From positions 62,001 to 126,000 of the forward strand of contig NZ_FOGE01000007.1 of assembly GCF_900111125.1 (NCBI RefSeq): 64,000 nucleotides of DNA, read 5' to 3'. The DNA comes from Sphingobium sp. YR768. GTDB taxonomy: Bacteria; Pseudomonadota; Alphaproteobacteria; Sphingomonadales; Sphingomonadaceae. Numbering within the stretch: position 1 is the stretch's first letter; each line of letters opens with the position of its first letter. Shown here piece by piece: positions 51,050 to 60,666 of this stretch. The position numbers and the translations under genes were made by a program. Below the pieces are notes generated by a model. That model made no database searches and had not been told where the DNA came from. It was given only the letters and a program-made list of their open reading frames with translations.

Positions 51050-52519
51050 ATGCGCCTACTGACTCACTTTTTCATATGTGCCTTGTGTGCTCTGGCGCCC
51101 TCGATAGCGTCGGCTCGCTGGATCGAGGCGCGGTCCTCGAATTTCGTCGTTTACAGCTACGGTAGCGAGGATAGCCTGCGTCGCTCCGTCCAGCTCCTTG
51201 AGGATTATGACCGGCTCCTCCGCACCCTGACTGGCACAACGGCTCCGCCATCCGCAAGCCGGCTGAAGGTATATCTGGTGAGCTCGACCGACAAATTGAA
51301 CCAGGTCGAGCCGGTTCCCAGTGGGGTGCTTGCCTTCTACCGCGCGCGCGTCGGCGGCACCGCCGCATTCGCCGTGCGTGGCGACAGGCCCGGTGTGGGC
51401 GGCGAGGAAGTTATGCTGCACGAATATGCCCACCACTTCGCGACGCACTATTATCCTGCTTACTATCCGGCCTGGTATAGCGAGGGCTTCGCCGAATATC
51501 TGATGACAGCGCGGTTCACGGGCGATCGGATCGAAGTCGGTCGCTACAACGCCGGTCGCGCGATCACGCTGTTGCGCGGCACTTGGCTACCGGTGGATCG
51601 GATATTCTCCGGCCAACTCGGCGGCCTTAGCCGCGAGCAGACCGGGCAGTTCTATGCCGAAAGCTGGCTGATCGTGCATTACCTCTTCGCTGACGAAGCG
51701 CGTCGGGAGGCATTGAAGCGCTACTTCGCCGACCTTCATCGGGGCGTCGCTGAGACGCAAGCTTTTCGTACCGCTTTTGGCACCGATCACAAAGGCTTCG
51801 AAGCCGAACTGAAACGCTATATGGCGGGCCGCATCGCCTATAGCGTGATGGCGCGGCCACCCGCTGGCGACGTCGCGATAACGGTTCGGCCACTCTCGCC
51901 GGCCGCCGACGATCTGTTGCTGCCGCTGGCGGCGCTGATGATCGGCATTCCGCAGCCGGAGCGTGAAGCGGCGACCTTCGCGACGATCAAGACAGCGGCC
52001 GCACGCTATCCTGACGATCCCTATGCCCAGCGCGTGCTGGCGCGCGCCGAGATCGGCTCGGGCGATCGGGCGGCCGGAACGGCGACCATCGATCGGCTTC
52101 TGCAGAGCGCGCCGAACGATGCCGAGTTGCTTTATTTCCGGGGCCTGGGTGACTTCTACACCGGGCGGAAAAACGCAGCGGTCCGCGTCGAGAGGTTTGC
52201 TGCGGCGCGACCTTGGTTCGCCCGTGCAGCGGCGGCCGATCCGGGCTACTATACCGCGATCTACCGCCTCGCCCAAACTGCGCCGGCCAACGGTTTCCCG
52301 GTTTCAGAAGAGACTCTTGCCCAACTCACGACGGCGCATGCCCTGGCGCCGCTGGTCGGCGACATCGCCGTGGATGCGGCGACGGCGCTCATGGCGAGTC
52401 GCCAATATGCGGCCGCTGAGCAAGCCTTGATCCCGATCGCGTCCAATCCGCACGGCGGCAATGTCGAACGCGCGCGGGCGATGCTGGCGAGCATCCGTCA
52501 ATCCAACCGACAGGATTGA
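51050..52519 (+). CDS. Secreted gluzincin-type metallopeptidase with TPR-like tail (DUF1570-like)
   Basis: 489 aa from ATG 51050, chosen because it gives a clean signal peptide (LLTHFFICALCALAPSIASA); the open frame reaches 50954. Zinc-binding motif HEYAHH near residue 124, with a downstream acidic ligand candidate in AWYSEGFAEYLM, as in gluzincins. The C-terminal half (residues 280-489) is helical and Ala-rich with TPR-like pairs (AQRVLARAEIGSGDRAAGTA). Probably a periplasmic or exported peptidase; substrate unknown. Confidence 0.8.
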   Translation: MRLLTHFFICALCALAPSIASARWIEARSSNFVVYSYGSEDSLRRSVQLLEDYDRLLRTLTGTTAPPSASRLKVYLVSSTDKLNQVEPVPSGVLAFYRARVGGTAAFAVRGDRPGVGGEEVMLHEYAHHFATHYYPAYYPAWYSEGFAEYLMTARFTGDRIEVGRYNAGRAITLLRGTWLPVDRIFSGQLGGLSREQTGQFYAESWLIVHYLFADEARREALKRYFADLHRGVAETQAFRTAFGTDHKGFEAELKRYMAGRIAYSVMARPPAGDVAITVRPLSPAADDLLLPLAALMIGIPQPEREAATFATIKTAAARYPDDPYAQRVLARAEIGSGDRAAGTATIDRLLQSAPNDAELLYFRGLGDFYTGRKNAAVRVERFAAARPWFARAAAADPGYYTAIYRLAQTAPANGFPVSEETLAQLTTAHALAPLVGDIAVDAATALMASRQYAAAEQALIPIASNPHGGNVERARAMLASIRQSNRQD

Positions 52520-52608
52520 CCTCATTTACGGACGCTGCCCTTGGGGAAGCGGACCGGTACGGAAGCACCAGCCTTTCGCCCATTCCCAATGATCGAAAGA
52601 CTTGGATC

Positions 52609-53358
52609 TCAGCAGTGGCATGCCTCAAAGAGAGCTATAGCGTCGGCCCCACCTGGAAACTGAAGCCGATCGGACGTGTCGTGGACGGCGGCCCAGACGG
52701 CCTTGGCGACATCCGTTTCCTTCGTCGTCAGCGCCGGGCTCGCAAATGTCTCGAAAATCGGTGCTGCAAAACCAGCATAAGCCGGAGGGATGAGATCCTC
52801 GACCCGCACATCGCTATTGTGGGCGAACCGCGTGGTTGGGGCATAGCCCGGTTCCACCAGTTTTGCGCGGACATCGAAGTGAGCGAGCTCATGGGCGAGC
52901 GAGCCGGTGAAGCCCTCAATGGCCTGCTTGCTGGCGGTATAGGCCGCCGCCAGTGGCATCGCGGCCAGCGCGACGCTCGACGTCACGTTGACGATGACGC
53001 CAGAACGGCGTTCGCGCATCTGAGGAATGACTGCCTGGCACATCGCCATGACGCCGAATGTGTTGGTGTCGAACACCTTGCGGATATGCGCCATCGGCGT
53101 CGCCTCGAGCGCGCCGACCACGCCGATCCCGGCATTATTGACGAGCACATCGATCGGCCCGGCAGCCGTCACGGCGGCGGCGATGCTCCCTTCGCTCGTG
53201 ACGTCGAGGGGCAAGATGCGCAGGTTAGGCGATGCCGGGAAAAGCGTGGCGTCAGGGCGGCGCATGGTCGCGATGACATGCCAACCCCTGGCGAGGAAAT
53301 GATGCGCCGACTCCAAGCCATAGCCTGAGGATGTGCCGGTGATCAGGATCGTCTGCAT
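52609..53358 (-). CDS. Short-chain dehydrogenase/reductase
   Basis: 249 aa from ATG 53358 with GGAGGTTCTC upstream; a longer frame starts at 53445 without one. Cofactor motif TGTSSGYG (residues 7-14), NNAG near 80, catalytic Ser in NVTSSVA and the YTASK motif near 150. Basic residues at the end of strand 2 (ATMRRPDA) suggest NADP. Substrate unknown. Divergent from the HAD gene with a 159-base shared upstream region. Confidence 0.9.
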   Translation of the reverse strand: MQTILITGTSSGYGLESAHHFLARGWHVIATMRRPDATLFPASPNLRILPLDVTSEGSIAAAVTAAGPIDVLVNNAGIGVVGALEATPMAHIRKVFDTNTFGVMAMCQAVIPQMRERRSGVIVNVTSSVALAAMPLAAAYTASKQAIEGFTGSLAHELAHFDVRAKLVEPGYAPTTRFAHNSDVRVEDLIPPAYAGFAAPIFETFASPALTTKETDVAKAVWAAVHDTSDRLQFPGGADAIALFEACHC

Positions 53359-53517
53359 GAGAACCTCCATTAGCTTTCGGGTGCTCCCTCGATAGGCTTC
53401 AGCATGAGGACGATCCATAATCCGAAGTCCATTATTCCTTTCCAACTATCCAATTGATAAGAACGATAGTAGAAGCATTGCCCACCGGCAGTCCGCTTCA
53501 AAGAGGTACGACACCAA

Positions 53518-54237
53518 GTGCAGACGCCTTCGCAGACACGACCGATCGATGCCGTCCTGCTCGACATGGATGGTACGATCCTAAACTCCATCAAGGCCGC
53601 CGAGCGCATCTGGGCCGCGTGGGCGAAGCGGCACGGCATCGACGTCGAGACCTTCTTGCCGACGATCCACGGCATGCAGTCGGTTGAGACGGTTCGGCGG
53701 GCGGGTATCGCCGGTCTCGATCCGGTGACCGAAGCGGCGGCAATCACACAGGCCGAAATCGATGAGGTCGAGGGGATCGAGCAGATTGCCGGCGCGGCTG
53801 CGTTTCTCGCCGCGCTGCCGACCGCGCGATGGGGCATCGTCACCTCTGCGCCATGCGCGCTTGCCTTGCGCCGGATCGAGGCTGCGGGCTTGCCGGTTCC
53901 GCCGTTTCTGATCGCCGCCGAGGACGTCGCGCACGGGAAGCCGGAGCCCGACTGCTTCCACCTTGGCGCCGAAAGGCTCGGGACCACTGCTGACAGGTGC
54001 CTGGTAATCGAGGATTCCGCCGCCGGTATTGCTGCGGCCGTAAGCGCGGGGGCAGCGGTGCTGGTCGTTACCGCGACCCACCCCGAACCGGTGGAAACCG
54101 AGCATCCGGCGATTGTCGATTACAGCGACCTCACGCTGGAGCGCCTGCCGGACGGTGCTCTCTTGATTGGCGGGGCCTTGGGCGTCGCCTCTCCTTCGGG
54201 CGTAATGGACTGGCTACTGCAAGCCGGGCCCGTTTGA
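53518..54237 (+). CDS. HAD-superfamily phosphatase (sugar-phosphatase-like)
   Basis: 239 aa from GTG 53518; the next Met lies inside the catalytic motif. HAD motif I DMDGT (16-20), cap domain about 25-90, motif II VTSAP, motif III Lys in HGKPEPDCF, motif IV IEDSAAGIAAAVSAG. All four catalytic motifs are intact. Similar enzymes dephosphorylate small sugar phosphates. The gene ends 24 bases inside the convergent AraC gene. Confidence 0.88.
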   Translation: MQTPSQTRPIDAVLLDMDGTILNSIKAAERIWAAWAKRHGIDVETFLPTIHGMQSVETVRRAGIAGLDPVTEAAAITQAEIDEVEGIEQIAGAAAFLAALPTARWGIVTSAPCALALRRIEAAGLPVPPFLIAAEDVAHGKPEPDCFHLGAERLGTTADRCLVIEDSAAGIAAAVSAGAAVLVVTATHPEPVETEHPAIVDYSDLTLERLPDGALLIGGALGVASPSGVMDWLLQAGPV

Positions 54238-55158
54238 TCGATCCTGGGTGGGATCGTAGACGCCGCCGAGCCGAACGAATTTTCCCGGCGGGCAGCCGAG
54301 CCGCTTGCGGAAAGCGGTACTGAAGGCGCTTGCGGATTCGTAACCGATCTCGTCGGCGATCCGGTCGAGGGATTTCGCGCTGCGTAGTAGCGCGTCTTTC
54401 GCAAGCGCCATGCGCCAGCGGGCAAGATATTCGATCGGGCCGCACCCGAGAACCGAGCCGAAGCGTGCGGCGAAAGCGGACCGCGATTGCCCCGCGATCC
54501 TGGCAAGGCTTGCCACGGTCCAGTCGGCCCGGGCATCGGCGTGCATCGCGCCGAGCACGCGCGCCAGTGCCGGATCGCGCATGCCGCGAAGAATACCAGC
54601 GCGGTCATCCCCGGGCGCGACGCCGTGCCAACGCAGGGCTTCGACCAGCAGAACCTCGAGCATGCGCTGAAGGATCATGTCCTTACCCGGTTCGTCGCCG
54701 CCGCATTCATCCATGATGAGGTCGATCACCCGGCCGAGGCGCATCGATCGCCCTTCCGAGGCGGGGATATGGATCATGTGCGGGAGCAAGGCCAGCAGGA
54801 GCGGCGCGTTGATCGCATCGATGCGGAAGGTGCCGCCAAGTGCTTCGAAATCTGCTTCGCCCTCCGGCTCGCCATGGCGGACCGCCACGTCCGTAGGATC
54901 TCGCAGTTCGCAGGCGATGCCCGAATGACTGCTCAAGGTGAAGGCCGGGGTCGATGGCAGGAGAAGAAAGGCGCCCTTCTCCAGCTTCCACGGCTCCTCG
55001 GCTTCAAAGGCGATCCAGCAGGCCCCCTTCAAGATGATCGTGAAGCCAGGGGCGTCATGGGCAGCATAGCGGACGCCCCACCGCCCCCGCCCGTTGATGG
55101 GCTTGGAAATGGCTGTGTTGGGCCGGAGCAAGGCTATGACATCGCTGAGAGGGTCCAA
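54214..55158 (-). CDS. AraC-family transcriptional regulator
   Basis: 314 aa. N-terminal cupin-type ligand domain (about 10-160) beginning PINGRGRWGVRYAAHDAPGF, the AraC_binding_2 group. C-terminal double helix-turn-helix (about 205-300): VASLARIAGQSRSAFAARFG, then LDRIADEIGYESASAFSTAF, ending with GCPPGKF. The 3' ends of this gene and the HAD gene overlap. It may regulate the neighbouring SDR or HAD gene. Confidence 0.92.
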   Translation of the reverse strand: MDPLSDVIALLRPNTAISKPINGRGRWGVRYAAHDAPGFTIILKGACWIAFEAEEPWKLEKGAFLLLPSTPAFTLSSHSGIACELRDPTDVAVRHGEPEGEADFEALGGTFRIDAINAPLLLALLPHMIHIPASEGRSMRLGRVIDLIMDECGGDEPGKDMILQRMLEVLLVEALRWHGVAPGDDRAGILRGMRDPALARVLGAMHADARADWTVASLARIAGQSRSAFAARFGSVLGCGPIEYLARWRMALAKDALLRSAKSLDRIADEIGYESASAFSTAFRKRLGCPPGKFVRLGGVYDPTQDRSNGPGLQ

Positions 55159-55518
55159 GCGGGACGATCCGTAATCATTATGGCGGAAGCGTTTCTACCT
55201 CGTCCGGTCTCCGCCGTCCATCTGAGTAGATGCAGCCTCCATCCAGATCGCTTCTCAAGCTTTGGCCGAACCGACTCGCATCACCATCCCGGTTGCCCTT
55301 TGCAGCATCGGCCGAACGGCGAAATTGGGAGAGCCGATCTACAGCCGCCGGAGCGGCAATGGAGCGATACGCTCCCCGCACCATAAGTTCGACAATCACA
55401 TGATTCCGTCAGGCTAACTATCTATATTGTCTGGAATGTTCTGTACTCTTGGCAGTCGCGAGCGTCTCCCGCCTCGGGATGGCGGCGCATCTCGGTCTGA
55501 GTGCTGGCCGCGAAGTTG
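55159..55518. other. 360-base region without gene
   Basis: Upstream region of the AraC gene and downstream region of brnA. Open frames are short and unconvincing. No repeat or operator was identified apart from AT-rich DNA near 55410-55440. Confidence 0.45.
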
Positions 55519-55749
55519 CTAGATTTGCCCCGACGCCACGAGCTTCCCCAAGAGGGCATTGACGCGCGTTTGCCAGCCTGGGCCGCTCCCACGCAAATGC
55601 TCGACCGTCTTCGCATCCAGGCGGATTTTCACCTCTACCTTGGGGGCGTCGAGCTTCGGGCGACCCCGCCGGGACGGCTTCATTCCGGCCATGAACGCCG
55701 CATCCATCGGCGGGTTGTCGTCGTGAATCTTCGGATCAAACTTGGCCAT
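55519..55749 (-). CDS. brnA: BrnA antitoxin
   Basis: 76 aa from ATG 55749, with GAGGTTTTAT upstream; ATG 55767 is an alternative. Ribbon-helix-helix antitoxin: RRGRPKLDAPKVEVKIRLD, the basic DNA-binding strand, followed by a helix ending in GWQTRVNALLGKLV. The order toxin (brnT) first, antitoxin second is the BrnTA order. BrnA represses the operon with BrnT. Confidence 0.85.
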   Translation of the reverse strand: MAKFDPKIHDDNPPMDAAFMAGMKPSRRGRPKLDAPKVEVKIRLDAKTVEHLRGSGPGWQTRVNALLGKLVASGQI

Positions 55750-56011
55750 AATAAAACCTCGCTTCATGCTTCTCCGCCGGACGCAGGCTGATGGCGCGAA
55801 CCGCATCGTCGTGAGAGCCGTCGGTGAAAGCCAGCACATGCAGGCGATCACCGATCAACCCTATGGCAACGAAACGGACCTCTCCATAATCGAAGCGGTC
55901 GTCCTCGCGTTCAAAGGCCGTGTCCCAATCGAACCCTTCCGCAGCCTGCAAGGATATGCCATGTTTGGCGATATTCCTCTCGTCCTTGGCCGGGTCGAAC
56001 TCGATCTCCAT
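55736..56011 (-). CDS. brnT: BrnT toxin (RelE-like ribonuclease)
   Basis: 91 aa from ATG 56011, or 96 aa from GTG/ATG 56026. BrnT consensus features: EFDPAKDERNIAKHGISLQAA at the N-terminus, then EVRFVAIGLIGDRLHVLAFT, and the C-terminal RAISLRPAEKHEARFY. The family normally has ISLRRAxxxExxxY, retained here. BrnT is an mRNA-cleaving RelE-fold toxin. It overlaps brnA by 14 bases. Confidence 0.87.
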   Translation of the reverse strand: MEIEFDPAKDERNIAKHGISLQAAEGFDWDTAFEREDDRFDYGEVRFVAIGLIGDRLHVLAFTDGSHDDAVRAISLRPAEKHEARFYYGQV

Positions 56012-56012
56012 A

Positions 56013-56678
56013 TCAATTTCGTACACCCATTAAATCGGTCGCGCAATAATTTTCGTGCACCCTAAAAAGATCGACATGAGCGCGCGACATTACACGTCCG
56101 CCTTTGGCGCTGCCCACCCTGTTCGAGCTAAGGTGTCCGCAAGGGTCGATCGCGGCACATTGAATGTGCGGCTGATCGACGATTTGCTCGCGCCCCCCCG
56201 CGAGGGCGGCTGTTATCTGTTCAAGCTTCTCCGCATCGATCTTGGGCGGACGGCCACCGCGACGGCCACGCCGTCTGGCGGCGGCGAGACCTGCCATGAT
56301 GCGCTCGCGTGTCAGCGCCCGCTCATATTGGGCGAGCGCGCCGAAAAGCGAGAACAGAAGTTCGCCGTGCGGGGTTCCCGTGTCCATCTGCTCGGTAAGC
56401 GAACGGAACGAGACGCCGCGCTCTCGCAGATCGGTCAGTATCGAGAGCAAATGCGGCAAGGAGCGGCCGAGCCGGTCTAGCTTCCAAACAACGAGGGTAT
56501 CGCCAGTCTTCAGATATTCCAGGCAGGCTCTCAGGTTCACGCGATCCTCGCGAGCACCGGACGCCTTGTCGGAAAAGAGATGCCGGCTATCGACGCCGGC
56601 AGCGATCAGCGCATCGCGCTGAAGATCGACCGATTGGCGATCGTCGGTGGAAGAGACGCGCATGTAACCAATGAGCAT
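56013..56678 (-). pseudogene. Serine recombinase (resolvase/invertase type), C-terminus frameshifted
   Basis: The first 165 codons are a complete serine recombinase: catalytic region MLIGYMRVSSTDDRQSVDLQ with the active Ser near residue 9, VVWKLDRLGRSLPHLL, then ALAQYERALTRERIMAGLAA and the hinge RRGRRGGRPPKIDA. After LAGG the frame reads into unrelated residues. In the next frame the normal C-terminal helix-turn-helix appears (ASKSSISRTFNVPRSTLADT) and ends at a TAA at 56090. A run of seven C at 56193-56199 (G on the coding strand) is the shift site. Either an inactive gene or a sequencing error. Confidence 0.8.
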
Positions 56679-56740
56679 GTCGGAAAACCCCTAATACCAT
56701 GTTGTCGGACAGCCCAACTTTCCGGCAGTGTTTTTCGGAC
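56677..56740. promoter_or_regulatory. Candidate recombinase site upstream of serine recombinase
   Basis: The motif GTCGGA recurs at 56679-56684 and 56704-56709, with a related TTTTTCGGACG at 56731. Such spaced half-sites just upstream of a resolvase gene are what a res or inversion site would look like. By-eye only. Confidence 0.3.
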
Positions 56741-57001
56741 GCTATGGGTTTGGGGTGCGTAGCTGATACGCTCGGTTTTCCTGGCTCCGCCTGCTAGCGG
56801 CTTGAATTGGTGGCCGGGGGCATCATGACCCGACGCTTATCGTGTGATTATCAGGTGCGCGCTGCATCCCTTCCCAGGATGCCAAGGATTGGTCGATTGA
56901 GACGCCGCTAGCGGATAGGTCAGGCCCAGACCGCAAGGCCTGCTACCGAAATTTCCTCCCTGATGATTGACATCAGTACGGTAAAAGACAATTGGCGCCG
57001 G
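56741..57001. other. Non-coding region before TonB receptor
   Basis: No gene supported between the recombinase upstream region and the receptor promoter. It may be the boundary between the recombinase-bearing fragment and the iron transport region. No terminal inverted repeat could be recognised. Confidence 0.4.
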
Positions 57002-57020
57002 TATTGATAATCATTATCAC
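57002..57020 (+). promoter_or_regulatory. Fur box of second TonB receptor gene
   Basis: The core GATAATCATTATC (57006-57018) is a perfect palindrome and matches the Fur-box consensus closely. It lies 21 bases before the ATG at 57041, overlapping the likely -10 region or transcript start. Strong evidence for iron repression. Confidence 0.88.
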
Positions 57021-57040
57021 TTCTGCGGAGGGTATGTTCT

Positions 57041-59167
57041 ATGGTGATGCTATGGCAGCGCGACGATGCGTTCGATGGCCGCGAAGGCCAGAGGCTCTGT
57101 CGCGGCGTTTCGGTTGCCGCTCTCATTCTTGCGGGAATTTCAGCAACCGCCGCGCGGGCGGAAGAAACCGACGACAAGGACGAGATCATCGTTACCGGCC
57201 TGCTCCAAAGCGACTATGAAATCGGTACCCAAGGGATCACCACGCGCCTGCCCCTCTCATTGCGGGAGACCCCGCAGGCCGTCACGGTTATCACCCGCGC
57301 GCAGATCGAGGATTTTAACCTCGATACCGTTGATAACGTTCTGCGCCGTGCCACCGGCGTCAACGTCGAAAGTTCTGAGACGGATCGCACCTACTATAAT
57401 GCGCGCGGCTTCGACATCGTCAATTTCCAGTTCGACGGCATCGGCCAACCGCTCGCCTACAGCCTGCAGACCGGTCAAATCGATACGGCATTGTTCGACC
57501 GTGTAGAGGTCGTGCGTGGCGCCGCCGGCTTGCTGTCCCAGACCGGCAATCCTTCAGCGGCGGTCAATTTCGTGCGCAAGCGCCCCGGCCGTGAACTGGG
57601 CGGCTATGCGAGCCTGAGCTATGGCTCCTACGATCAGGTACGTGGTGATGTGGACATCAATACACCACTTACGGAAAGCGGTAGCGTCCGCACACGCTTT
57701 GTCGGCGCTTACGAAAGCGGTGATTCCTACCTCGATTATTATCACGTCTCGCGCCTGACGCTATATGGTGCTGCCGCCGTCGACCTTGGCCCCGATACCG
57801 TCGCGACCGTGGGTTATTCCTGGCAGGAAAGCGATCCACGCGGCGTGACCTGGGGGGCGTTGCCTTTCGTCTATTCGGACGGGTCGCCCGTAACCTATGC
57901 TCGTTCAACGAGTTCGGCGCAGCCCTGGACGCGTTGGGACACTGTCGATCGCAACCTGTTCGGCGACATCGCTCATGATTTCGGTAATGGCTGGAATGCC
58001 AAGGTCTCGGTCTTACGTCGTGCCCGCGATCAGGATGCTAAGCTGTTCTACGTCTATGGCGCTCAGGATCCGGAAACGGGCGACGGGCTATATTCCTATC
58101 CCGGAGCCTATCTCGATAAACAGCGTGAAACGACGCTGGATGCGCATGTGACCGGCAAACTTCAGGTTGCAGGCCGTGAGCACGATATCATGTTCGGCGT
58201 AAATTATGGTGAGGCGCGGATCATTGAGCAAGAAGCCGTCGATGCCAGCGCGATCGGCGTGGCGCTCACCGGCAACAGCGCTTTCGCGGGAAGTTTCCCC
58301 TATCCGGATTGGGCCGATTACACAGTCCGGGCCGATTTCACGACAAAGATCACCAGCGCCTATGGCCTTGCCCGTCTTTCGCTGGCTGATCCGCTCAAAT
58401 TGATGCTGGGCGGCAACGTTACTCACGCCAAGCGCGATGGCACGTCGTACAGCACGCCTTATTCGTTCGACCGGACCAAGTTTCTTCCCTTTGCGGGACT
58501 GACGTTCGACCTGACGGGTAATATCACCGCCTATGCCAGCTACGCGACGATTTTCAGCCCGCAGGTCTATCTGACCGCTGACGGTTCGATCATCGATCCG
58601 CTTGAAGGCGAGACTTACGAAGCTGGTATCAAGGGTGAATGGAATGATGGGAAGCTCACTGCTGCCATCGCTGTATTCAAGACCGAGCAGGACAACGTCG
58701 CGGAATCCATCGGTTTCGACAGCACTCTGGGCGCCACCCTGTATCAGGCTGTCGACGCCAAATCCCAAGGCGTCGAAGTTGATGTCGCGGGGCAGCCGTT
58801 GCCGGGGCTGCAATTGTCAGGTGGTTACGCCTACGTCGATGTCGAAGACACCGACGGCAACGATACACGCACCTTCATCCCGCGCCATACGTTGCGCCTG
58901 AGTGCGGTTTATTCTCCACCAAAGCTGGAAGCACTACGTTTCGGTGCCTCGGCTCGTTTTCAAAGCCGCATCCACAACGATTATATTGAGCAGAAGGGCT
59001 ATGCTGTCGTCGACCTCATGGCGCGCTACCAACTGACCAAGAACATCTCCATCGCGGCAAATGTCGATAATGTCACCAATGTAAAGTACTGGTCCAGCCT
59101 TCAATGGGACCAGGCGCTTTACGGCGCGCCTCGGACGGTTCGCGGAACACTGGGCTTCAGTTTCTGA
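57041..59167 (+). CDS. TonB-dependent ferric-siderophore receptor (FhuE/FoxA-like)
   Basis: 708 aa from ATG 57041, ribosome site GGAGGG. Signal peptide to about residue 40 (ALILAGISATAARA). TonB box region EIIVTG (47-52). Plug domain with LSLRETPQAVTVITRAQIED, then FDRVEVVRGAAGLLSQTGNP. Barrel with the terminal residues VRGTLGFSF. No STN domain, so it is not a signalling receptor and instead depends on Fur. It probably supplies the ABC transporter encoded on the opposite strand downstream. Confidence 0.93.
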   Translation: MVMLWQRDDAFDGREGQRLCRGVSVAALILAGISATAARAEETDDKDEIIVTGLLQSDYEIGTQGITTRLPLSLRETPQAVTVITRAQIEDFNLDTVDNVLRRATGVNVESSETDRTYYNARGFDIVNFQFDGIGQPLAYSLQTGQIDTALFDRVEVVRGAAGLLSQTGNPSAAVNFVRKRPGRELGGYASLSYGSYDQVRGDVDINTPLTESGSVRTRFVGAYESGDSYLDYYHVSRLTLYGAAAVDLGPDTVATVGYSWQESDPRGVTWGALPFVYSDGSPVTYARSTSSAQPWTRWDTVDRNLFGDIAHDFGNGWNAKVSVLRRARDQDAKLFYVYGAQDPETGDGLYSYPGAYLDKQRETTLDAHVTGKLQVAGREHDIMFGVNYGEARIIEQEAVDASAIGVALTGNSAFAGSFPYPDWADYTVRADFTTKITSAYGLARLSLADPLKLMLGGNVTHAKRDGTSYSTPYSFDRTKFLPFAGLTFDLTGNITAYASYATIFSPQVYLTADGSIIDPLEGETYEAGIKGEWNDGKLTAAIAVFKTEQDNVAESIGFDSTLGATLYQAVDAKSQGVEVDVAGQPLPGLQLSGGYAYVDVEDTDGNDTRTFIPRHTLRLSAVYSPPKLEALRFGASARFQSRIHNDYIEQKGYAVVDLMARYQLTKNISIAANVDNVTNVKYWSSLQWDQALYGAPRTVRGTLGFSF

Positions 59168-59388
59168 CGAACCCCGGAACGCCGTGCGCTCCTCACTAGA
59201 TTGCTGGAGTTTGGTGAGACGCCGGCACATGAAGTTGCAGCAGATGAGCGCCAGAGCGAATGGCGCCCATTTGCCTGTTGGTCTATTGACGCGCGTAGGC
59301 AATGCCCGCCGTCGTAAAGTTTCAGGTGTAGCAGATAACCGAAAATCAGGTGAAGGCGTCACCCGCTTCGTGCGTGTCGCAAACGCTC

Positions 59389-60666
59389 CTATTCCGATAG
59401 GCTGGATCGGAAAAGGCCACTCAGCTGCAGGTTGGTCAATAGCTCGTCGAGCAGTAGCGCCACCGATCGATCGGAGCCGCCGGGCAGCGCGATAAAGCCG
59501 TCAATCGCTCCCGCATGCGCCCACCGTTCTATCTCGCGCACCGCGTCGTCTGGTCGCCCGACGAAGAGCCAATGCGCTGATCCGGCAACCTCGGGACGAG
59601 AAAGAAGATCACCAACCGTCGGCGTATCGCGTGCGATCAGCCGGTGCAAAAGGGCCGTGTGCGTCCGGCTGCGCACTGTACGAACCTGATCCGGCAACAT
59701 TGCCGGCGTGATCCTCTGGTCCTCCGGCATCGAGCTCACATCCAGGCCAAGACTATCAGCGATCAAGCGGTGTTTGCGCGCCTCTCCTAGCCCGCGATGC
59801 GTTTCGGCAAACAGATCCCTGGCTTCCGCTTCGCTGTCCGCAAGATAGAGGCTGAGCCCCGGCAGGACGCGCACGGTGTCGGGATCGCGTCCATGGCTCG
59901 CGGCACGCTTACGAATATCTTGCCGCAGTTCGATAGCCGCGCCCATGTCAGGAGTAGCGGCAAATACCCCATCGGCGACTCGCGCCGCGAAATCACGTCC
60001 TTCATTCGATGCGCCGGCCTGAAACAGCGGAATGCGTCTACCCGGGAACGTTGGCAGGTTGAGCGGCCCCTCGACCGCGAAGTGCGTGCCACGATGTTCG
60101 ATTGGCCGAACCTGCTCAGTATGCCCATAGAGTCCGTTGTCACGATCATAGGCCAGCGCCTCAGCCGGATAGCTCGACCATAGCGCCCGCACGACATCGG
60201 TGAATTCAGCTGCCTGGGCGTAGCGCCGGGTGGAAGACGGGAAGGGCTCGCTCCCGAAATTGCCGCTTCCGTCTATAGAGGTGACGATATTCCAGCCCGC
60301 GCGCCCGTTGCTCAGCCAGTTGAGCGATTGCAGCTGCCGGGCAACGATATAGGGCGGGTAGAAGCTCGTGGACGCCGTGGTCACTAGTCCAATGCGCTGG
60401 GTCTCGCGTGCAAGGGTGGAGAGAAGCAGCGTTGGATCCAGGCTGCTGAACCCCGGTGATGTGGCGAGTGCGGCGGGATCGAGGAACAGCGAATCCGGGC
60501 GGAACAGAAAATCGACCCCTGCCGCTTCCGCTTGTCGGGCGATATCGATGTAGAAGTCGCTCGAATAAATGTCCTCAACGCGGCTGCCGGGCCTGCGCCA
60601 TCCATTGCCGGTCAGCCAGGTGACCGCGATGCTGAGCCCGACGCACAGCGACGGTGCCGTCGTCAT
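59389..60666 (-). CDS. LLM-class flavin monooxygenase (NtaA/SnaA/DszA family)
   Basis: 425 aa. Bacterial luciferase-like TIM-barrel; NtaA/SnaA/DszA-type features: TGNGWRRPGSRVEDIYSSDF, VDFLFRPDSLFLDP, GLVTTASTSFYPPYIVARQL, LSNGRAGWNIVTSIDGSGNFG, then FPGRRIPLFQAGASNEGRDF. Enzymes of this group use reduced flavin supplied by a reductase to oxidise substrates such as nitrilotriacetate, EDTA or sulfur heterocycles. Its ATG overlaps the stop of the ABC ATPase gene (ATGA), so it is translated with the chelate transporter. No flavin reductase is seen in the window. Confidence 0.9.
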   Translation of the reverse strand: MTTAPSLCVGLSIAVTWLTGNGWRRPGSRVEDIYSSDFYIDIARQAEAAGVDFLFRPDSLFLDPAALATSPGFSSLDPTLLLSTLARETQRIGLVTTASTSFYPPYIVARQLQSLNWLSNGRAGWNIVTSIDGSGNFGSEPFPSSTRRYAQAAEFTDVVRALWSSYPAEALAYDRDNGLYGHTEQVRPIEHRGTHFAVEGPLNLPTFPGRRIPLFQAGASNEGRDFAARVADGVFAATPDMGAAIELRQDIRKRAASHGRDPDTVRVLPGLSLYLADSEAEARDLFAETHRGLGEARKHRLIADSLGLDVSSMPEDQRITPAMLPDQVRTVRSRTHTALLHRLIARDTPTVGDLLSRPEVAGSAHWLFVGRPDDAVREIERWAHAGAIDGFIALPGGSDRSVALLLDELLTNLQLSGLFRSSLSE

